A stretch of DNA of 64,000 bases from Verrucomicrobiota bacterium (GCA_023399155.1 JAEWQP010000003.1:62001-126000), one strand, 5' to 3'; shown: positions 8,340 to 17,300, numbered from the stretch's first letter. Program-made: numbers and translations. The notes: generated by a model from the letters alone, not told the origin.

Positions 8340-8930
8340 ATGAAACGCGTGCTCTATGCCGAAGACAGTGTCGCATCCCAGGCACTGATGCGTCGCTATT
8401 TAAAGGACCTCTGCGAGGTCGTGATCGCGCCCAGCCCGCGCGCGGCCACAGCCATGCTCGGCGCGGAGCCGTTCTCGGCGTTGATCACAGACTTCATGTT
8501 CAGTGAGGGCGACGCGCACGACCTGATCGTCCACACCCGCCAGAGCAGATCACCCACCGAGCTTCCGATCGTCGTCGTGAGCAGCAGCATGGACAAGCTG
8601 CTGGCCACCCGCGTGCTGTCCGCCGGGGCCAACGAGGTCGCCGCAAAGCCACTGCATCCGGCCGATTTCCGAGCGCTGATGCAGCGCATGCTTGAACAGC
8701 CCTATGTGTGCCGGCAGGAACTCCGCTCGGTGTGCGTACCGGCCCTCCAGTGGCAGACAGGGACCACGTTCCACGAGTACTGCCCGGAGTTTGGAATCAC
8801 CAGTTCCGGCCCGACGGCCGCGGCCGCAGAACGCGACATGGTGGCGGCGCTCAAGGCGAAGATCACGGCCGGCAACTCCCCCGGACAGGCCCACCACACC
8901 CGTCTGGTCACGCACATGGTCGAGTACTGA
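8340..8930 (+). CDS. response regulator, receiver domain with a short C-terminal extension
   Basis: 196 residues. A receiver domain occupies about 1-118: acidic pocket at AED (8-9), phospho-acceptor Asp51 in LITDFMF, Ser/Thr switch region VVVSSSMDK (78-86) and conserved Lys103 in EVAAKPLHP. After it comes an extension of about 75 residues with no helix-turn-helix, GGDEF or methylesterase signature. It contains FHEYCPEFGITSSG, and its end (ERDMVAALKAKIT) resembles a small amphipathic helix. A CheY-like single-domain or scaffold regulator is most likely. No partner kinase is adjacent; orphan kinases lie far away at 49-52 kb and 60-64 kb. Start chosen at the ATG directly before the first beta strand. 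Confidence 0.88.
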   Translation: MKRVLYAEDSVASQALMRRYLKDLCEVVIAPSPRAATAMLGAEPFSALITDFMFSEGDAHDLIVHTRQSRSPTELPIVVVSSSMDKLLATRVLSAGANEVAAKPLHPADFRALMQRMLEQPYVCRQELRSVCVPALQWQTGTTFHEYCPEFGITSSGPTAAAAERDMVAALKAKITAGNSPGQAHHTRLVTHMVEY

Positions 8931-9012
8931 GCACCGCCACGAAGGCGGTCGCGAATACGCGCGTAGAAACATCGACGCGCCGACGGGCTCCGCCCAAGCT
9001 GCGCGCTTGTCC

Positions 9013-9381
9013 ATGGCATCACACCTGTTCCGTGCCACGCTGGTCCTGCTCGCGCTCGCGTTCGGCGCCTGTGCCCATTCGGGTGCGCGCCTCGACACCG
9101 ATCTCGAGGCATTCACCAACGGGGTGAACGCGATCATCAAGGCAGGCATGCCGTTGAAAGAGGCACGCGCCGCCGTGCGGGAGCGTTTCCCCGACCCGGA
9201 GAGCGACTTCGAAGGCGCGCCGCTGATCGCCACGCGGGGGAGTCCCATCCAGGTGCGGCGCTTCATGATGGTATGGTCGACCACGACGCCGGGTACCCAG
9301 TTTGTCCTGACGATGGAGTGCGACAGCGAGATGCGGGTCGCCCGCTGGAGCGTGGGCCCGCTCTTCACCAACGGCCGCTGA
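9013..9381 (+). CDS. small exported or lipoprotein-like protein
   Basis: 122 residues. The N-terminus MASHLFRATLVLLALAFGAC is a signal sequence whose FGAC end resembles a lipobox, though Phe at -3 is unusual, so it may be a lipoprotein or an ordinary secreted protein. The mature part has an amphipathic helix (DTDLEAFTNGVNAIIKAGMPL) and a SmpA/BamE-like pattern: 'I-K-A-G-M-P-L-K-E-A-R-A-A-V' before a beta-rich stretch ending GPLFTNGR. The 'G-M-xxxE' turn recalls BamE/OmlA folds, but similarity is too weak to name it. Ten bases separate it from the EamA transporter, so the two are likely co-transcribed. Confidence 0.7.
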   Translation: MASHLFRATLVLLALAFGACAHSGARLDTDLEAFTNGVNAIIKAGMPLKEARAAVRERFPDPESDFEGAPLIATRGSPIQVRRFMMVWSTTTPGTQFVLTMECDSEMRVARWSVGPLFTNGR

Positions 9382-9391
9382 TCCGCCCCCG

Positions 9392-10258
9392 ATGTCGGCC
9401 CTCGGCCTCGGCATGGTGCTCGGCGCGGCGCTGTTGCACGCCCTCTGGAATCTCGCCGCCAAACGCGTGAGCAGCGGTCTGCCCTTCGTGATGGCGACCA
9501 ATCTCGTCATCGCACCGCTCTACGTGCCGGTGATCGCGGTGCTTATTCTCTGGAAGCATCCCGTCGTCCCTTGGGGCGATCTCTGGGTCATCCCCGTGAG
9601 CGCGGCGCTCAAACTCGCCTACGCCCTGACGCTCCAGCACGCCTATCGGAAGGGCGATTTCTCCCTCATCTATCCGCTCGCTCGGGGAACGGGCCCGCTT
9701 CTTGCGGTGATCGCGGCGATCCTCCTCCTCGGGGAGCGCCCTACCGCCCAGGCGCTCTCCGGCGCCGCGCTGATCGTCGCTGGAATCTACGTGCTCACGG
9801 GCGGCCACAGGCTGTTGCGCGCCGACCACGCCCACCTCGTGGGCGCCGTGCGCTTCGGTGTGCTCACCGGCGTGTTCATCGCTTCCTACACGGTGTGGGA
9901 CGCGCATGCCGTGGCCGGGCGCGCCATCCCTCCGCTGCTGCTCGATGCCGGCACGGGCTGGGTGATCCTCGCCGCGCTCTCCCCGCTGATGTGGCGGCGC
10001 CGCGACGAAGTGGCGGGGGTGTGGCGTCAGTATCGCCGCGAGGTGCTGATCGTCTCGTTCCTCTCGCCGGTGGCGTACGTGCTGGTGCTCACCGCAGTCA
10101 CATTCACGCCGCTCACCCATGTCGCCCCGGTCCGCGAAGTCAGCATGTTGTTCGCCGCGTTGCTCGGCGCCCGGCTGCTGCGCGAGGGCAACCTGCGGCG
10201 CCGACTTCCCGCCGCCGGCGCCATGGCCGCCGGAGTTGTCTTGATCGCCCTCGGCTGA
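9392..10258 (+). CDS. EamA/DMT-family transporter
   Basis: 288 residues, nearly all membrane: about ten hydrophobic segments, beginning LGLGMVLGAALLHALWNLAAK. This is the drug/metabolite transporter layout of two EamA repeats; the first repeat ends with PLARGTGPLLAVIAAILLLGERP (about 90-112) and the second with TPLTHVAPVREVSMLFAALLGA (about 234-255), where the family's conserved P...E/R...G motifs sit. Substrate cannot be predicted; relatives export amino acids, nucleosides or other metabolites. Normal length for the family. Ends 15 bases from a convergent gene. Confidence 0.9.
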   Translation: MSALGLGMVLGAALLHALWNLAAKRVSSGLPFVMATNLVIAPLYVPVIAVLILWKHPVVPWGDLWVIPVSAALKLAYALTLQHAYRKGDFSLIYPLARGTGPLLAVIAAILLLGERPTAQALSGAALIVAGIYVLTGGHRLLRADHAHLVGAVRFGVLTGVFIASYTVWDAHAVAGRAIPPLLLDAGTGWVILAALSPLMWRRRDEVAGVWRQYRREVLIVSFLSPVAYVLVLTAVTFTPLTHVAPVREVSMLFAALLGARLLREGNLRRRLPAAGAMAAGVVLIALG

Positions 10259-10273
10259 TCGGCCGCTCTGAGA

Positions 10274-11839
10274 TCAGGGGCCCGTCTTGCCAAGGCCGAG
10301 GAGCGTGCCGGGCGGTTCCGTCGGCTGGGGTTCCGGCATCGGGATGCGAAGTCGCAGGCGCGCGATGGCCGAGGCAAAGAGCACCCGCCGCTGGGCGGGT
10401 GAGAATCCTGGCTCGAGCGCGGCGAGATCGTAGTCCGCATAGGCCTCTTGTTCGGCGCGTCGAAGCACGAAATGACGCAGGGCGCGGTCTGGACGCCCCT
10501 GCATCCAAATCGTGTCTTCAGCCGGAACCACTTTGTTGAGGTCGCGGACCAGCGCCTCCGCCTCCTGCTCGTGTTCGCGGAGTCGGTCGGCCTCCCGGAT
10601 TTCGAACGCGGCAGCTGCATTGGCGAGGGCCACGGCCTCTTCCGGACTGCCGGGGCGGCCTCCCTTCGTCACATGCGTCGCATCGACGCGCTGCCGGATG
10701 AATGCCGCGCGTTCGTCCCGGAGCTTCAGGGCGCGCTCGGCGAACTCGTGCAGGCGCGCATCGAGTTCGGCCCCCAGCGGGGTCGCGCCTCTGTGTCGCG
10801 GGTAGTCTGGCAGCGCGCAGATGGCGCGACGAATCGGTTCCGCCAGCGCCTCGAGCCGCTCCAGGCCCACCGACTGCGCTGTCGCAAAATCAGCCAGGCG
10901 TTTGCGTCGTGTGAACGAAAACGCCACCTCGTCCGCGCTGTAGATCGCCTCGCGCAGCGCGTCCTTCTCGCTGCGCTTCTCGGCATTGAACTGCTCGATC
11001 AGCGCCTCAAGCGCCGGCGTTGCACCGCGGGGCCGCAAGATGCGCGAGGTTTCCGGCAGGAAGAAAAACAGCGCATCGCTCGCCGGGCTGCGGCCATACG
11101 CGGCGATCGTCTCGCCCATTTCCATGGCCAGCTCGCGCGCCAGCCTCCGCTGCGCACGCGAAAGGCCCGGCTGATAGAAGGCAGCGGCGCGGACGAGCTG
11201 AAACTCGAGCACATACGTCTCATCCCGCGGGAGCTGCAGAGTATCGCGGTTGAGCCGCCACGAGCGATGCTCTCCCCAGCGGTTGACGCGCGCCAGGCGC
11301 TCGCGCAGCCACTCGGCTGTATCTTCAAGTTCAGTCAACCGCGCGGCCTGGGCGCGCGCGAGCGCCTGAAAGGCCGCCTCGCGATCCACCGCGGGATGCG
11401 CCCGGACGCGGTCGACCTCGCGATAGATCTCCTCGATCAAGGCGGCCCGCATGCTGAAGAAACTATCCAGGCGGACGCCCTCCTCCGTGGTGAAGCGCCA
11501 GGGTCGCTCCTCTCCGGGCAGATGGACCAGCCGAGTCGCGAGCGGCGAAAAGAACGGCTCGGTGAGAAACACATGCAGAATATCCGGGGCCCAGCTCGGC
11601 GCCGCCGGGCCATGTGCGGGCAGCGTCGCGCCGAGCGGGGGCGGATCGGCCGGGAAGAAGATTGCCTCGATCAGGATATTCGTGGCGGACGCCCGCGGCA
11701 CGTCACGTTCACGAAGCGTTTGCGGCCACTGCGGCGCCTTTTCGAAGACCTCGGCCCGAACTGCCGTGGTCAGGCCGGTAGCCCACGCGCAGGCAAGGAG
11801 GCCGGCACATCGCACAGCAGCAGCGTCGCAGAAAGCCAT
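10274..11839 (-). CDS. large exported protein of unknown function
   Basis: 521 residues with a signal peptide (MAFCDAAAVRCAGLLACAWA, cleavage near VRA-EVF). The mature protein is mainly helical and rich in Arg, Glu and Ala. It has a long charged region at about 290-450 likely to form coiled-coil hairpins (RSEKDALREAIYSADEVAFS, LRDERAAFIRQRVDATHV). A segment near 65-90 (PSWAPDILHVFLTEPFFSP) and FFFLPETSRILRP may be conserved cores. No enzyme motif was recognised. It sits between a convergent EamA gene and RF3 on the same strand. Start chosen to place the signal peptide at the N-terminus. Confidence 0.78.
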   Translation of the reverse strand: MAFCDAAAVRCAGLLACAWATGLTTAVRAEVFEKAPQWPQTLRERDVPRASATNILIEAIFFPADPPPLGATLPAHGPAAPSWAPDILHVFLTEPFFSPLATRLVHLPGEERPWRFTTEEGVRLDSFFSMRAALIEEIYREVDRVRAHPAVDREAAFQALARAQAARLTELEDTAEWLRERLARVNRWGEHRSWRLNRDTLQLPRDETYVLEFQLVRAAAFYQPGLSRAQRRLARELAMEMGETIAAYGRSPASDALFFFLPETSRILRPRGATPALEALIEQFNAEKRSEKDALREAIYSADEVAFSFTRRKRLADFATAQSVGLERLEALAEPIRRAICALPDYPRHRGATPLGAELDARLHEFAERALKLRDERAAFIRQRVDATHVTKGGRPGSPEEAVALANAAAAFEIREADRLREHEQEAEALVRDLNKVVPAEDTIWMQGRPDRALRHFVLRRAEQEAYADYDLAALEPGFSPAQRRVLFASAIARLRLRIPMPEPQPTEPPGTLLGLGKTGP

Positions 11840-11975
11840 GGGGTATCCCTCGAGGAACAGCCCCGGGGCGCGGAGCCGCAGGACAGAACATGAGGGCCGC
11901 AGCCAAGGCCGCAAGCGGCGAGTCAGCCCGGCGCCCCGACTCCCGCTGGCGGATAGCGACGAAAGGCGCGGGCCC

Positions 11976-13598
11976 TCACCCCGCCGGCTCGGCGCCGGGC
12001 TTTTCCAGGTCGGGCGGCAAACGGTGGAGCTTCACGCCCGCATTCTTTTCCTCGAAGAAGCGGATCAGCCACTCGTTGGGAAAAAGCACGACGGGATCGT
12101 CGCGGCTGTCGAACGCGATGCTGACACCCGCCGGCATCACGAGCGTGTCGTACTCCTTTGCCTTGCCCTGGAAATCGAGCCAGCGGATCGCATTCCACGG
12201 AGCCGGCTCCATGCGGGCCTCGGCGCCGTATTCAGATTCCAAGCGCCACTTGAACACCTCGAACTGGAGCGGACCGACCGCCGCCAGCACGGGTACGGGC
12301 GAAAACGCGTGCTTGAGGGTGAGCGCCTGCACCACGCCCTCCTTGAGCAACTGGTCGATGCCGGCGCGGAATTTCTTGTCCAGCCCGCGGTTCGGATTGC
12401 TGATGTAGGAAAAGCACTCCGGCGGAAAGCGCGGCATCTCGTCGTAGCGGATGCCGAGGTCGTCCGTGAGCGTGTCGCCAATGCCAAACTCGTCGTGGCC
12501 GATCAGGCCGATGATGTCGCCCGGCCACGCCTCGTCCACCGTCTCGCGATCGCGGCCGAAGAGTTTCTGCGAACTGGAGAGGCGGTGCTTCTTGCCCGTG
12601 CGGATGTTGGTCACCCACATGTCCCGCTCGAAGCGGCCCGAGCACACGCGCAGGAAGGCGATGCGGTCGCGGTGCTTGGGATCCATGTTGGCCTGGATCT
12701 TGAAGACAAACCCCGAGAAGGCCGGCGCATCGACCGGCACGGGTGCGCTGTTCGACACACGCGCACGCGGCTCCGCCGACCAGCCCAGGAACTTGTCCAG
12801 GAGCATCTGCACGCCGAAATTGTTGACCGCGCTGCCGAAGAAGACCGGCGTCTGCACGCCCGCGAGCACCTGCCCGTGATCAAAGGACTCGCCGACGGAA
12901 TCGAGGATCTCGAGTTCGCCCTCCGCGCGCCCGTGGTCGGATGCATCGAGCCGCTCGCGCACGAGCGCGTCACCCAGGCCGCCGACCTGCTCCGGCGCGC
13001 GATACGCGCCGCCCGGGACCTTCTCGAACAGGTGCACCTCGCGCTTCTGGCGATCGTACACGCCCCGGAAGGACGGCCCGTTGCCCAGCGGCCAGTTCAC
13101 CGCCACGGGCTTGAGGCCGAGCTGCGATTCCAACTCGTCGAGCAGGGCGAGCGGCTCGCGCGTGGGCCGGTCGCACTTGTTCATGAAGGTGAAGATCGGC
13201 ACGCCCCGGTGCCGGCAGACCTCGAAGAGCTTTCGTGTCTGCGCCTCGATCCCCTTGGCCGCGTCGATCACCATCAGGGCGGCGTCCACCGCGGTGAGCA
13301 CGCGGTAGGTGTCCTCGGAAAAGTCCTTGTGGCCCGGCGTATCCAGCAAGTTCACCGCGTAGCCGCCGTATTCGAACTGAAGGACGGTCGAGCTGACGGA
13401 GATACCGCGCTTCTTTTCCAACTCCATCCAGTCGGAGGTGGTGGCACGCTGGTTCTTGTTGGATTTCACCGCTCCGGCCAGCTGCACGGCGCCACCGTAG
13501 AGGAGGAACTTCTCCGTCAACGTGGTCTTGCCCGCGTCGGGATGCGAGATGATGGCGAACGTTCGTCGCCGCTGAATTTCCTGGAGAGCGTCGGACAC
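11976..13598 (-). CDS. prfC: peptide chain release factor 3 (RF3)
   Basis: 540 residues, close to the usual 525-530. RF3 is the translational GTPase that recycles RF1/RF2 from the ribosome after termination. Motifs: G1 SHPDAGKTT (18-26), switch-I region with RGISVSSTVLQF (64-75), G3 DTPGH (86-90) and G4 NKCD (140-143). The RF3-specific features RATTSDWMELEKKRGISVSS and SGFVFKIQANMDPKHRDRIA in domain II are present, and domain III ends the protein. These distinguish it from EF-G and from TypA. No anomaly was seen. No clear ribosome binding site precedes the ATG. Confidence 0.96.
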   Translation of the reverse strand: MSDALQEIQRRRTFAIISHPDAGKTTLTEKFLLYGGAVQLAGAVKSNKNQRATTSDWMELEKKRGISVSSTVLQFEYGGYAVNLLDTPGHKDFSEDTYRVLTAVDAALMVIDAAKGIEAQTRKLFEVCRHRGVPIFTFMNKCDRPTREPLALLDELESQLGLKPVAVNWPLGNGPSFRGVYDRQKREVHLFEKVPGGAYRAPEQVGGLGDALVRERLDASDHGRAEGELEILDSVGESFDHGQVLAGVQTPVFFGSAVNNFGVQMLLDKFLGWSAEPRARVSNSAPVPVDAPAFSGFVFKIQANMDPKHRDRIAFLRVCSGRFERDMWVTNIRTGKKHRLSSSQKLFGRDRETVDEAWPGDIIGLIGHDEFGIGDTLTDDLGIRYDEMPRFPPECFSYISNPNRGLDKKFRAGIDQLLKEGVVQALTLKHAFSPVPVLAAVGPLQFEVFKWRLESEYGAEARMEPAPWNAIRWLDFQGKAKEYDTLVMPAGVSIAFDSRDDPVVLFPNEWLIRFFEEKNAGVKLHRLPPDLEKPGAEPAG

Positions 13599-13880
13599 AG
13601 CCCCACGTCATGGCGCGAGGCGCCGGGGGCTGGCCAGCGGAAATCTCACAGGTGCGATCAACGCGGCCGCACGACGGTGCCGGGCCCCCGCCAAATCAGT
13701 TCACAAAAGGGAACGGAGGAAAGAAAGGCCATGCTGTCGTGGCGCGGCAAAGGCGGAGTCGCCCCTTCCGCCAAGGAACCAGCTTCCCGTGTAATGTCCG
13801 TTCGCGTCTCCAGCGCTCCGGCCTGTGTTCGCTTCGGATCGCTCGGCACGACCCGCCTGACCGAACCGGCTGGAGCCGGC

Positions 13881-14297
13881 CTAAAGCGAGAACGCCTGCG
13901 GCAGGAGCGCACCCAGTGTCGTGTGCACCGGCGCCACGCCGCGGGCGGCATACACCACCGGCGTGTCGGGTCCGCCAAATTCGGCCAGCACCTGACGGCA
14001 CGCCCCGCAGGGCGGAAACGCCCGGTCCGCATCGACCGTGATGACGATGCGCGCCAGGCGCATCGCGCGGCCCTCCGCGGCGACGGCGGCAAACACCGCG
14101 GCCCGCTCCGCGCAGATGGTCAGGCCGTAGGAGGCGTTCTCGACATTGCAGCCGGTGAAAACGCCGCCACGGCCCGTCACGACCGCGGCGCCGACGTGGA
14201 AATTCGAATACGGCGCATAGGCGCGGCGTCCCGCAGCCCGTGCCCGCACCAGCAGGTCGCGCCACTCGCGTGAAAGGGCCTGAGCGGGTTTAGCCAT
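13881..14297 (-). CDS. cdd: cytidine deaminase
   Basis: 138 residues, the homotetrameric (small) type. Deaminates cytidine and deoxycytidine to uridine and deoxyuridine in pyrimidine salvage. Visible motifs: substrate-binding YSNFHVGAAVV (30-40) and GCNVENASYGLTICAERAAV (49-68), with catalytic CAE (Cys62, Glu64), and PPCGACRQV (95-103) giving the other two zinc cysteines. The start is the ATG before KPAQALS; ten upstream in-frame codons would overlap upp. One base separates it from the upp stop, so upp and cdd are one transcript. Confidence 0.96.
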   Translation of the reverse strand: MAKPAQALSREWRDLLVRARAAGRRAYAPYSNFHVGAAVVTGRGGVFTGCNVENASYGLTICAERAAVFAAVAAEGRAMRLARIVITVDADRAFPPCGACRQVLAEFGGPDTPVVYAARGVAPVHTTLGALLPQAFSL

Positions 14298-14298
14298 G

Positions 14299-14934
14299 TC
14301 AGCCCTCCACCGCGCCGCCGGTGCCATAGAGGCGGTCGCCGAAGTCGCCCAGGCCCGGCATGATGTACTTCTGCACGTTGAGTTCGCGGTCGAGCGCGGC
14401 GGTGTAGACCGGCAGCGTCGGAAAGCGCGCCTGCAGGCGCTTCACGCCTTCGGGCGCCGCCACCATGGCGAGCAACCGCACGTCGGCGGCGCCCTCGCGC
14501 AGGAGCATCTCGATCGCCGCCTCCGCCGATCCGCCTGTTGCGAGCATCGGATCCACCACGAGCACGGTGCGACCCGCCACCGGCGGAAGTTTGCAGTAGT
14601 AGGTGCGCGCGACGGCGGTGGTATGGTCGCGCTCGAGTCCCACATAGCCCACGGCGACACGCGGGATCATGTCGGCCACGGCGTCGAGCATGCCAAGCCC
14701 GGCGCGCAGGATCGGCACCACGACCAGTTCGCCATCGATCGCGCGTCCCTCGAACGGCTCCAACGGTGTATCCACGCGGCGGATCACCGTCGGCAGCTCG
14801 CGCGTGGCCTCGATGACGAGGAACTGCGTGAGCCGCCGGCAGATCACGCGGAACTGCTCGGGCGGCGTGCTGCGGTCGCGCAGGCGCGTCATCCAGTGAT
14901 CGACCACCGGGTGGTGCAGAACGGTCAACGGCAT
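14299..14934 (-). CDS. upp: uracil phosphoribosyltransferase
   Basis: 211 residues versus 208 in E. coli. Makes UMP from uracil and PRPP. The start of the protein (MPLTVLHHPVVDHWMTRLRD) aligns with the usual family N-terminus, which favours this ATG over a GTG seven codons upstream. Other motifs: VVVPILRAGLGM (71-82), Tyr-containing PRPP flexible loop area (VGLERDHTT, 98-106), PRPP loop VVDPMLATGGSA (127-138), and the uracil-binding C-terminus YIMPGLGDFGDRLYGT. Lies between the CNT nucleoside transporter and cdd on the same strand, a coherent salvage set. Confidence 0.95.
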   Translation of the reverse strand: MPLTVLHHPVVDHWMTRLRDRSTPPEQFRVICRRLTQFLVIEATRELPTVIRRVDTPLEPFEGRAIDGELVVVPILRAGLGMLDAVADMIPRVAVGYVGLERDHTTAVARTYYCKLPPVAGRTVLVVDPMLATGGSAEAAIEMLLREGAADVRLLAMVAAPEGVKRLQARFPTLPVYTAALDRELNVQKYIMPGLGDFGDRLYGTGGAVEG

Positions 14935-14996
14935 GGCGTCAAGGTCTACGGTCACCCCGGCCGCTTGTCACGCCGCAGGTGCGCGCACGGGCGCTC

Positions 14997-16313
14997 TCAC
15001 GCGAGCAGCGCCGCGACGCAGGCGGTGAGCAGGCACGCGACGGTCCCGGCGATCATGGCCTTGAACGCGAGCGAGGCCAGGACCGGACGCTGCCCGGGGA
15101 CGAGCGCGCCGATGCCTCCGACCTGGATGCCCATGGACACCAGGTTGGCAAAACCGCAGAGCGCGTACGTCGCGATCAGGATCGAACGGTGGTCGGTGAT
15201 CACGCCCGAGGCCTTCATCTTCGCAAGCGTGTCGTAGGCGAAGAACTCATTGAGCACGAGCCGCTCGCCCAGGAGCTGCCCCACCGCCATCCAGTCGCCC
15301 GGCGACACACCGATGAGCCACGCCACCGGCGCGAAGAGGGTGCCGAGGATGAACTGGAGCGAAAGCGTCGCGTACGCCCCGCCCGACCGCTCGGCGATCA
15401 GCGCGTTCACGCTCATGCCTCCGCCCAGCGGGATCGCGCCCAGGCCGGCCGAAAGGATCCAGTTGACCAGCGCGACCAGCGCCGTGAAGGCGAGCAGCGC
15501 GCCGGCGACGTTGACGGCGAGCTTCACGCCGTCGCTCGTGCCGATGACGGCGGCATCGAGGACGTTGGCGCCGATGCGGTCGCGCGGGACCTCGAGCGCC
15601 TCGTTGACCGCCGCCGTCTCGGGCACGAGCATCTTCGCGGCGACGATCGCCGCCGGCGCCGAAATGATCGAGGCGGTGAGAAGGTGCTTGGCGAACTCGA
15701 GCCTCGCGACCTCATCGCTTCCGCCAAGCATGCCGATGTAGCTGACGAATACGCCGCCGGCGATCGTGGCCATGCCGCCCGCCATGAGCGTCATCACCTC
15801 CGAACGCGTCATGGCCGCAAGGTACGGCCGGATGACGAGGGGCGCCTCCGTCTGCCCGATGAAGATGTTCGCAGCCGTGGCGAGACTCTCCGCACCCGAG
15901 AGCCGCATCGTCTTCTTCATCATCCATGCAAACGCGAAGACCACGCGCTGCAGGATGCCCAGGTAGTAGAGGATCGAGCTGAACGCCGCGAAAAAGATGA
16001 TCGTGGGCAGCACCTGCACGGCGAAGATGAAGCCGAACGTCTCCGTGTTGGTGACGAGGCCCGCGAAGAGAAATTCCGCGCCGGCCCGGCTGAAGTCCAG
16101 CAGGGTCACGAAAAACGCCGCCACGCCCCGGAAGGCATCGGCGACGAACGGTGCCCGCAACACGAGCAGGGCGAGCACGATCTGGAGCGCCATGCCTCCC
16201 GCGACGAGCCGCCAGTTGATGCGCCGCCGGTTTTCGCTGCACGCCCAGCAGATCGCCAGGAACACACCCATGCCCACAAGGGCGCGCAGCATCGACGAGA
16301 AATGTTCAGCCAT
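14997..16313 (-). CDS. concentrative nucleoside transporter (CNT/NupC family)
   Basis: 438 residues. Cation-coupled nucleoside uptake carrier of the inner membrane. The order of CNT features is visible: N-terminal helices (VGMGVFLAICWACSENRR), the central GAEFLFAGLVTN, FAVQVLPTIIFFAAFSSILYYLG, the highly conserved NIFIGQTEAPLVIRPYLAAM (about 150-169) whose Q-T-E contacts the nucleoside, GGMATIAGGVFVSYIGM, and C-terminal LNEFFAYDTL and ATYALCGFANLVSMGIQVGG. About 62 bases upstream of upp, so the group Nudix - CNT - upp - cdd supplies and salvages pyrimidine nucleosides. Regulation is not visible. Confidence 0.95.
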   Translation of the reverse strand: MAEHFSSMLRALVGMGVFLAICWACSENRRRINWRLVAGGMALQIVLALLVLRAPFVADAFRGVAAFFVTLLDFSRAGAEFLFAGLVTNTETFGFIFAVQVLPTIIFFAAFSSILYYLGILQRVVFAFAWMMKKTMRLSGAESLATAANIFIGQTEAPLVIRPYLAAMTRSEVMTLMAGGMATIAGGVFVSYIGMLGGSDEVARLEFAKHLLTASIISAPAAIVAAKMLVPETAAVNEALEVPRDRIGANVLDAAVIGTSDGVKLAVNVAGALLAFTALVALVNWILSAGLGAIPLGGGMSVNALIAERSGGAYATLSLQFILGTLFAPVAWLIGVSPGDWMAVGQLLGERLVLNEFFAYDTLAKMKASGVITDHRSILIATYALCGFANLVSMGIQVGGIGALVPGQRPVLASLAFKAMIAGTVACLLTACVAALLA

Positions 16314-16381
16314 GTGAAACGGGGAGCAACCGTGCGAAGACTGGATGACGCCGCGTCCGCGTCAACGCATGAGGCCACGCC

Positions 16382-16894
16382 TCATCCCGCGCAACCCCGG
16401 CGCCGCACCTCCGCCCAGAGGAAGCGAAAGCTTCGCGCGAAGGTCTCCGGCCTGTCCCGCACCGCCGTGTCCACCTCCGCCGGAGTGAACCACGCACCCG
16501 ATTCGATTTCATCGGGATGCAGGACAAACGGTCCCTCGTGTCGCGTGCGGTAGGTCCAGACGAACTCCATGCCCGTATCAGCGCAGGCGACCACCTTGAA
16601 GAGTGGCTCCAGCGGCACTGACGCCATGACGCCCAGCTCCTCGCGCAATTCGCGCGGGGCGCACGCGTCGTACGACTCACCACAGTCGAGATGCCCCGAA
16701 GCCGAGGAATCCCACGCCCCCGGCGCCGAATCCTTCTGCATGGAGCGCTTCTGGAGAAACACCTGCCCGGCGCCGTTGAAGACGAGCACGTGCACCGCAC
16801 GATGGCGCAGGCCGCGACGATGTACGTCCTGCCGCCGTTCACGGCCGATCACACGATCCTCGTCGTCGACCACGTCGAACCATTCCTCGCTCAT
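16382..16894 (-). CDS. Nudix hydrolase (YfcD/IDI-like)
   Basis: 170 residues. The N-terminus EEWFDVVDDEDRVIGRERR followed by HRAVHVLVFN is typical of the YfcD/IPP-isomerase-like Nudix branch. The Nudix box runs from Gly67 to Val89 (GHLDCGESYDACAPRELREE, then LGV), with the metal-binding REL-REE-LG core intact. These enzymes hydrolyse nucleoside-diphosphate-type substrates; the actual substrate is unknown. An IDI role is less likely because the IDI active-site Cys/Glu pattern is not evident. Upstream of the CNT transporter with 68 bases between, possibly part of the salvage transcript. A 6-5-6 dyad ATGAGG-CCACG-CCTCAT spans its stop codon (16369-16385). Confidence 0.88.
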   Translation of the reverse strand: MSEEWFDVVDDEDRVIGRERRQDVHRRGLRHRAVHVLVFNGAGQVFLQKRSMQKDSAPGAWDSSASGHLDCGESYDACAPRELREELGVMASVPLEPLFKVVACADTGMEFVWTYRTRHEGPFVLHPDEIESGAWFTPAEVDTAVRDRPETFARSFRFLWAEVRRRGCAG

Positions 16895-17300
16895 GGCGGC
16901 GAGTTTCGCGGCGAGCACCGCGGTGTCGAGTACCCAGGCGGGGCACGGAGACACGGAGCATCAAGGGTTTCTCCGCGGCCAGGCCATCCCGGAAACCCGG
17001 GACGATCGAGCGTCGCTCAAGGAAGCTTCGATCGCTGAACACGGGATTCGCACACGACGTGAGTCCCACGATCTCCGTCTGCGCTCGGCCCCACCCGCTG
17101 GATTCTCCGCGTCCCCTTCCGCTTCTCAGCGTGCACAGAAAAGCGGTCCATACCTTTCCGATCTCCGTGCCTCCGCGTCTCCGCGGTCCACCCGCGGGCC
17201 GAGCGGCGACGGAATTGGGGCTTGTCCCCCCGGCACGCCTTGCGTCATCCCAACCGTTCCGCGCTTCTCGCGCGCTTCCCACGCTCAACCCGCTTTTCCC
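16895..17300. repeat. divergent spacer with CACGGAG-type inverted short repeats
   Basis: 406 bases with no supported gene. GCACGGAGACACGGAG at 16943-16958 recurs in inverted orientation as CTCCGTGCCTCCGCGTCTCC at 17163-17182, so two arms of imperfect CACGGAGnn units lie about 205 bases apart. A small dyad TCCCGG-AAAC-CCGGGA sits at 16987-17002. Such near-tandem CACGGAG and CTCCGTG strings are intergenic repeats rather than coding DNA; function unknown. Confidence 0.5.

Noticed and set aside
13610..14041. Plus-strand frames before and over cdd, one with GGAGG-like sequence near 13715
   Set aside because: The frame beginning after GGAGGAAAGAAAGGCC has no stop until it has crossed cdd in antisense; the apparent ribosome site is likely chance.
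11451..14273. Very long plus-strand open frame (940 codons) opposite prfC and cdd
   Set aside because: It is antisense to clear genes, Arg/His/Ala-rich, and open only because of high G+C.
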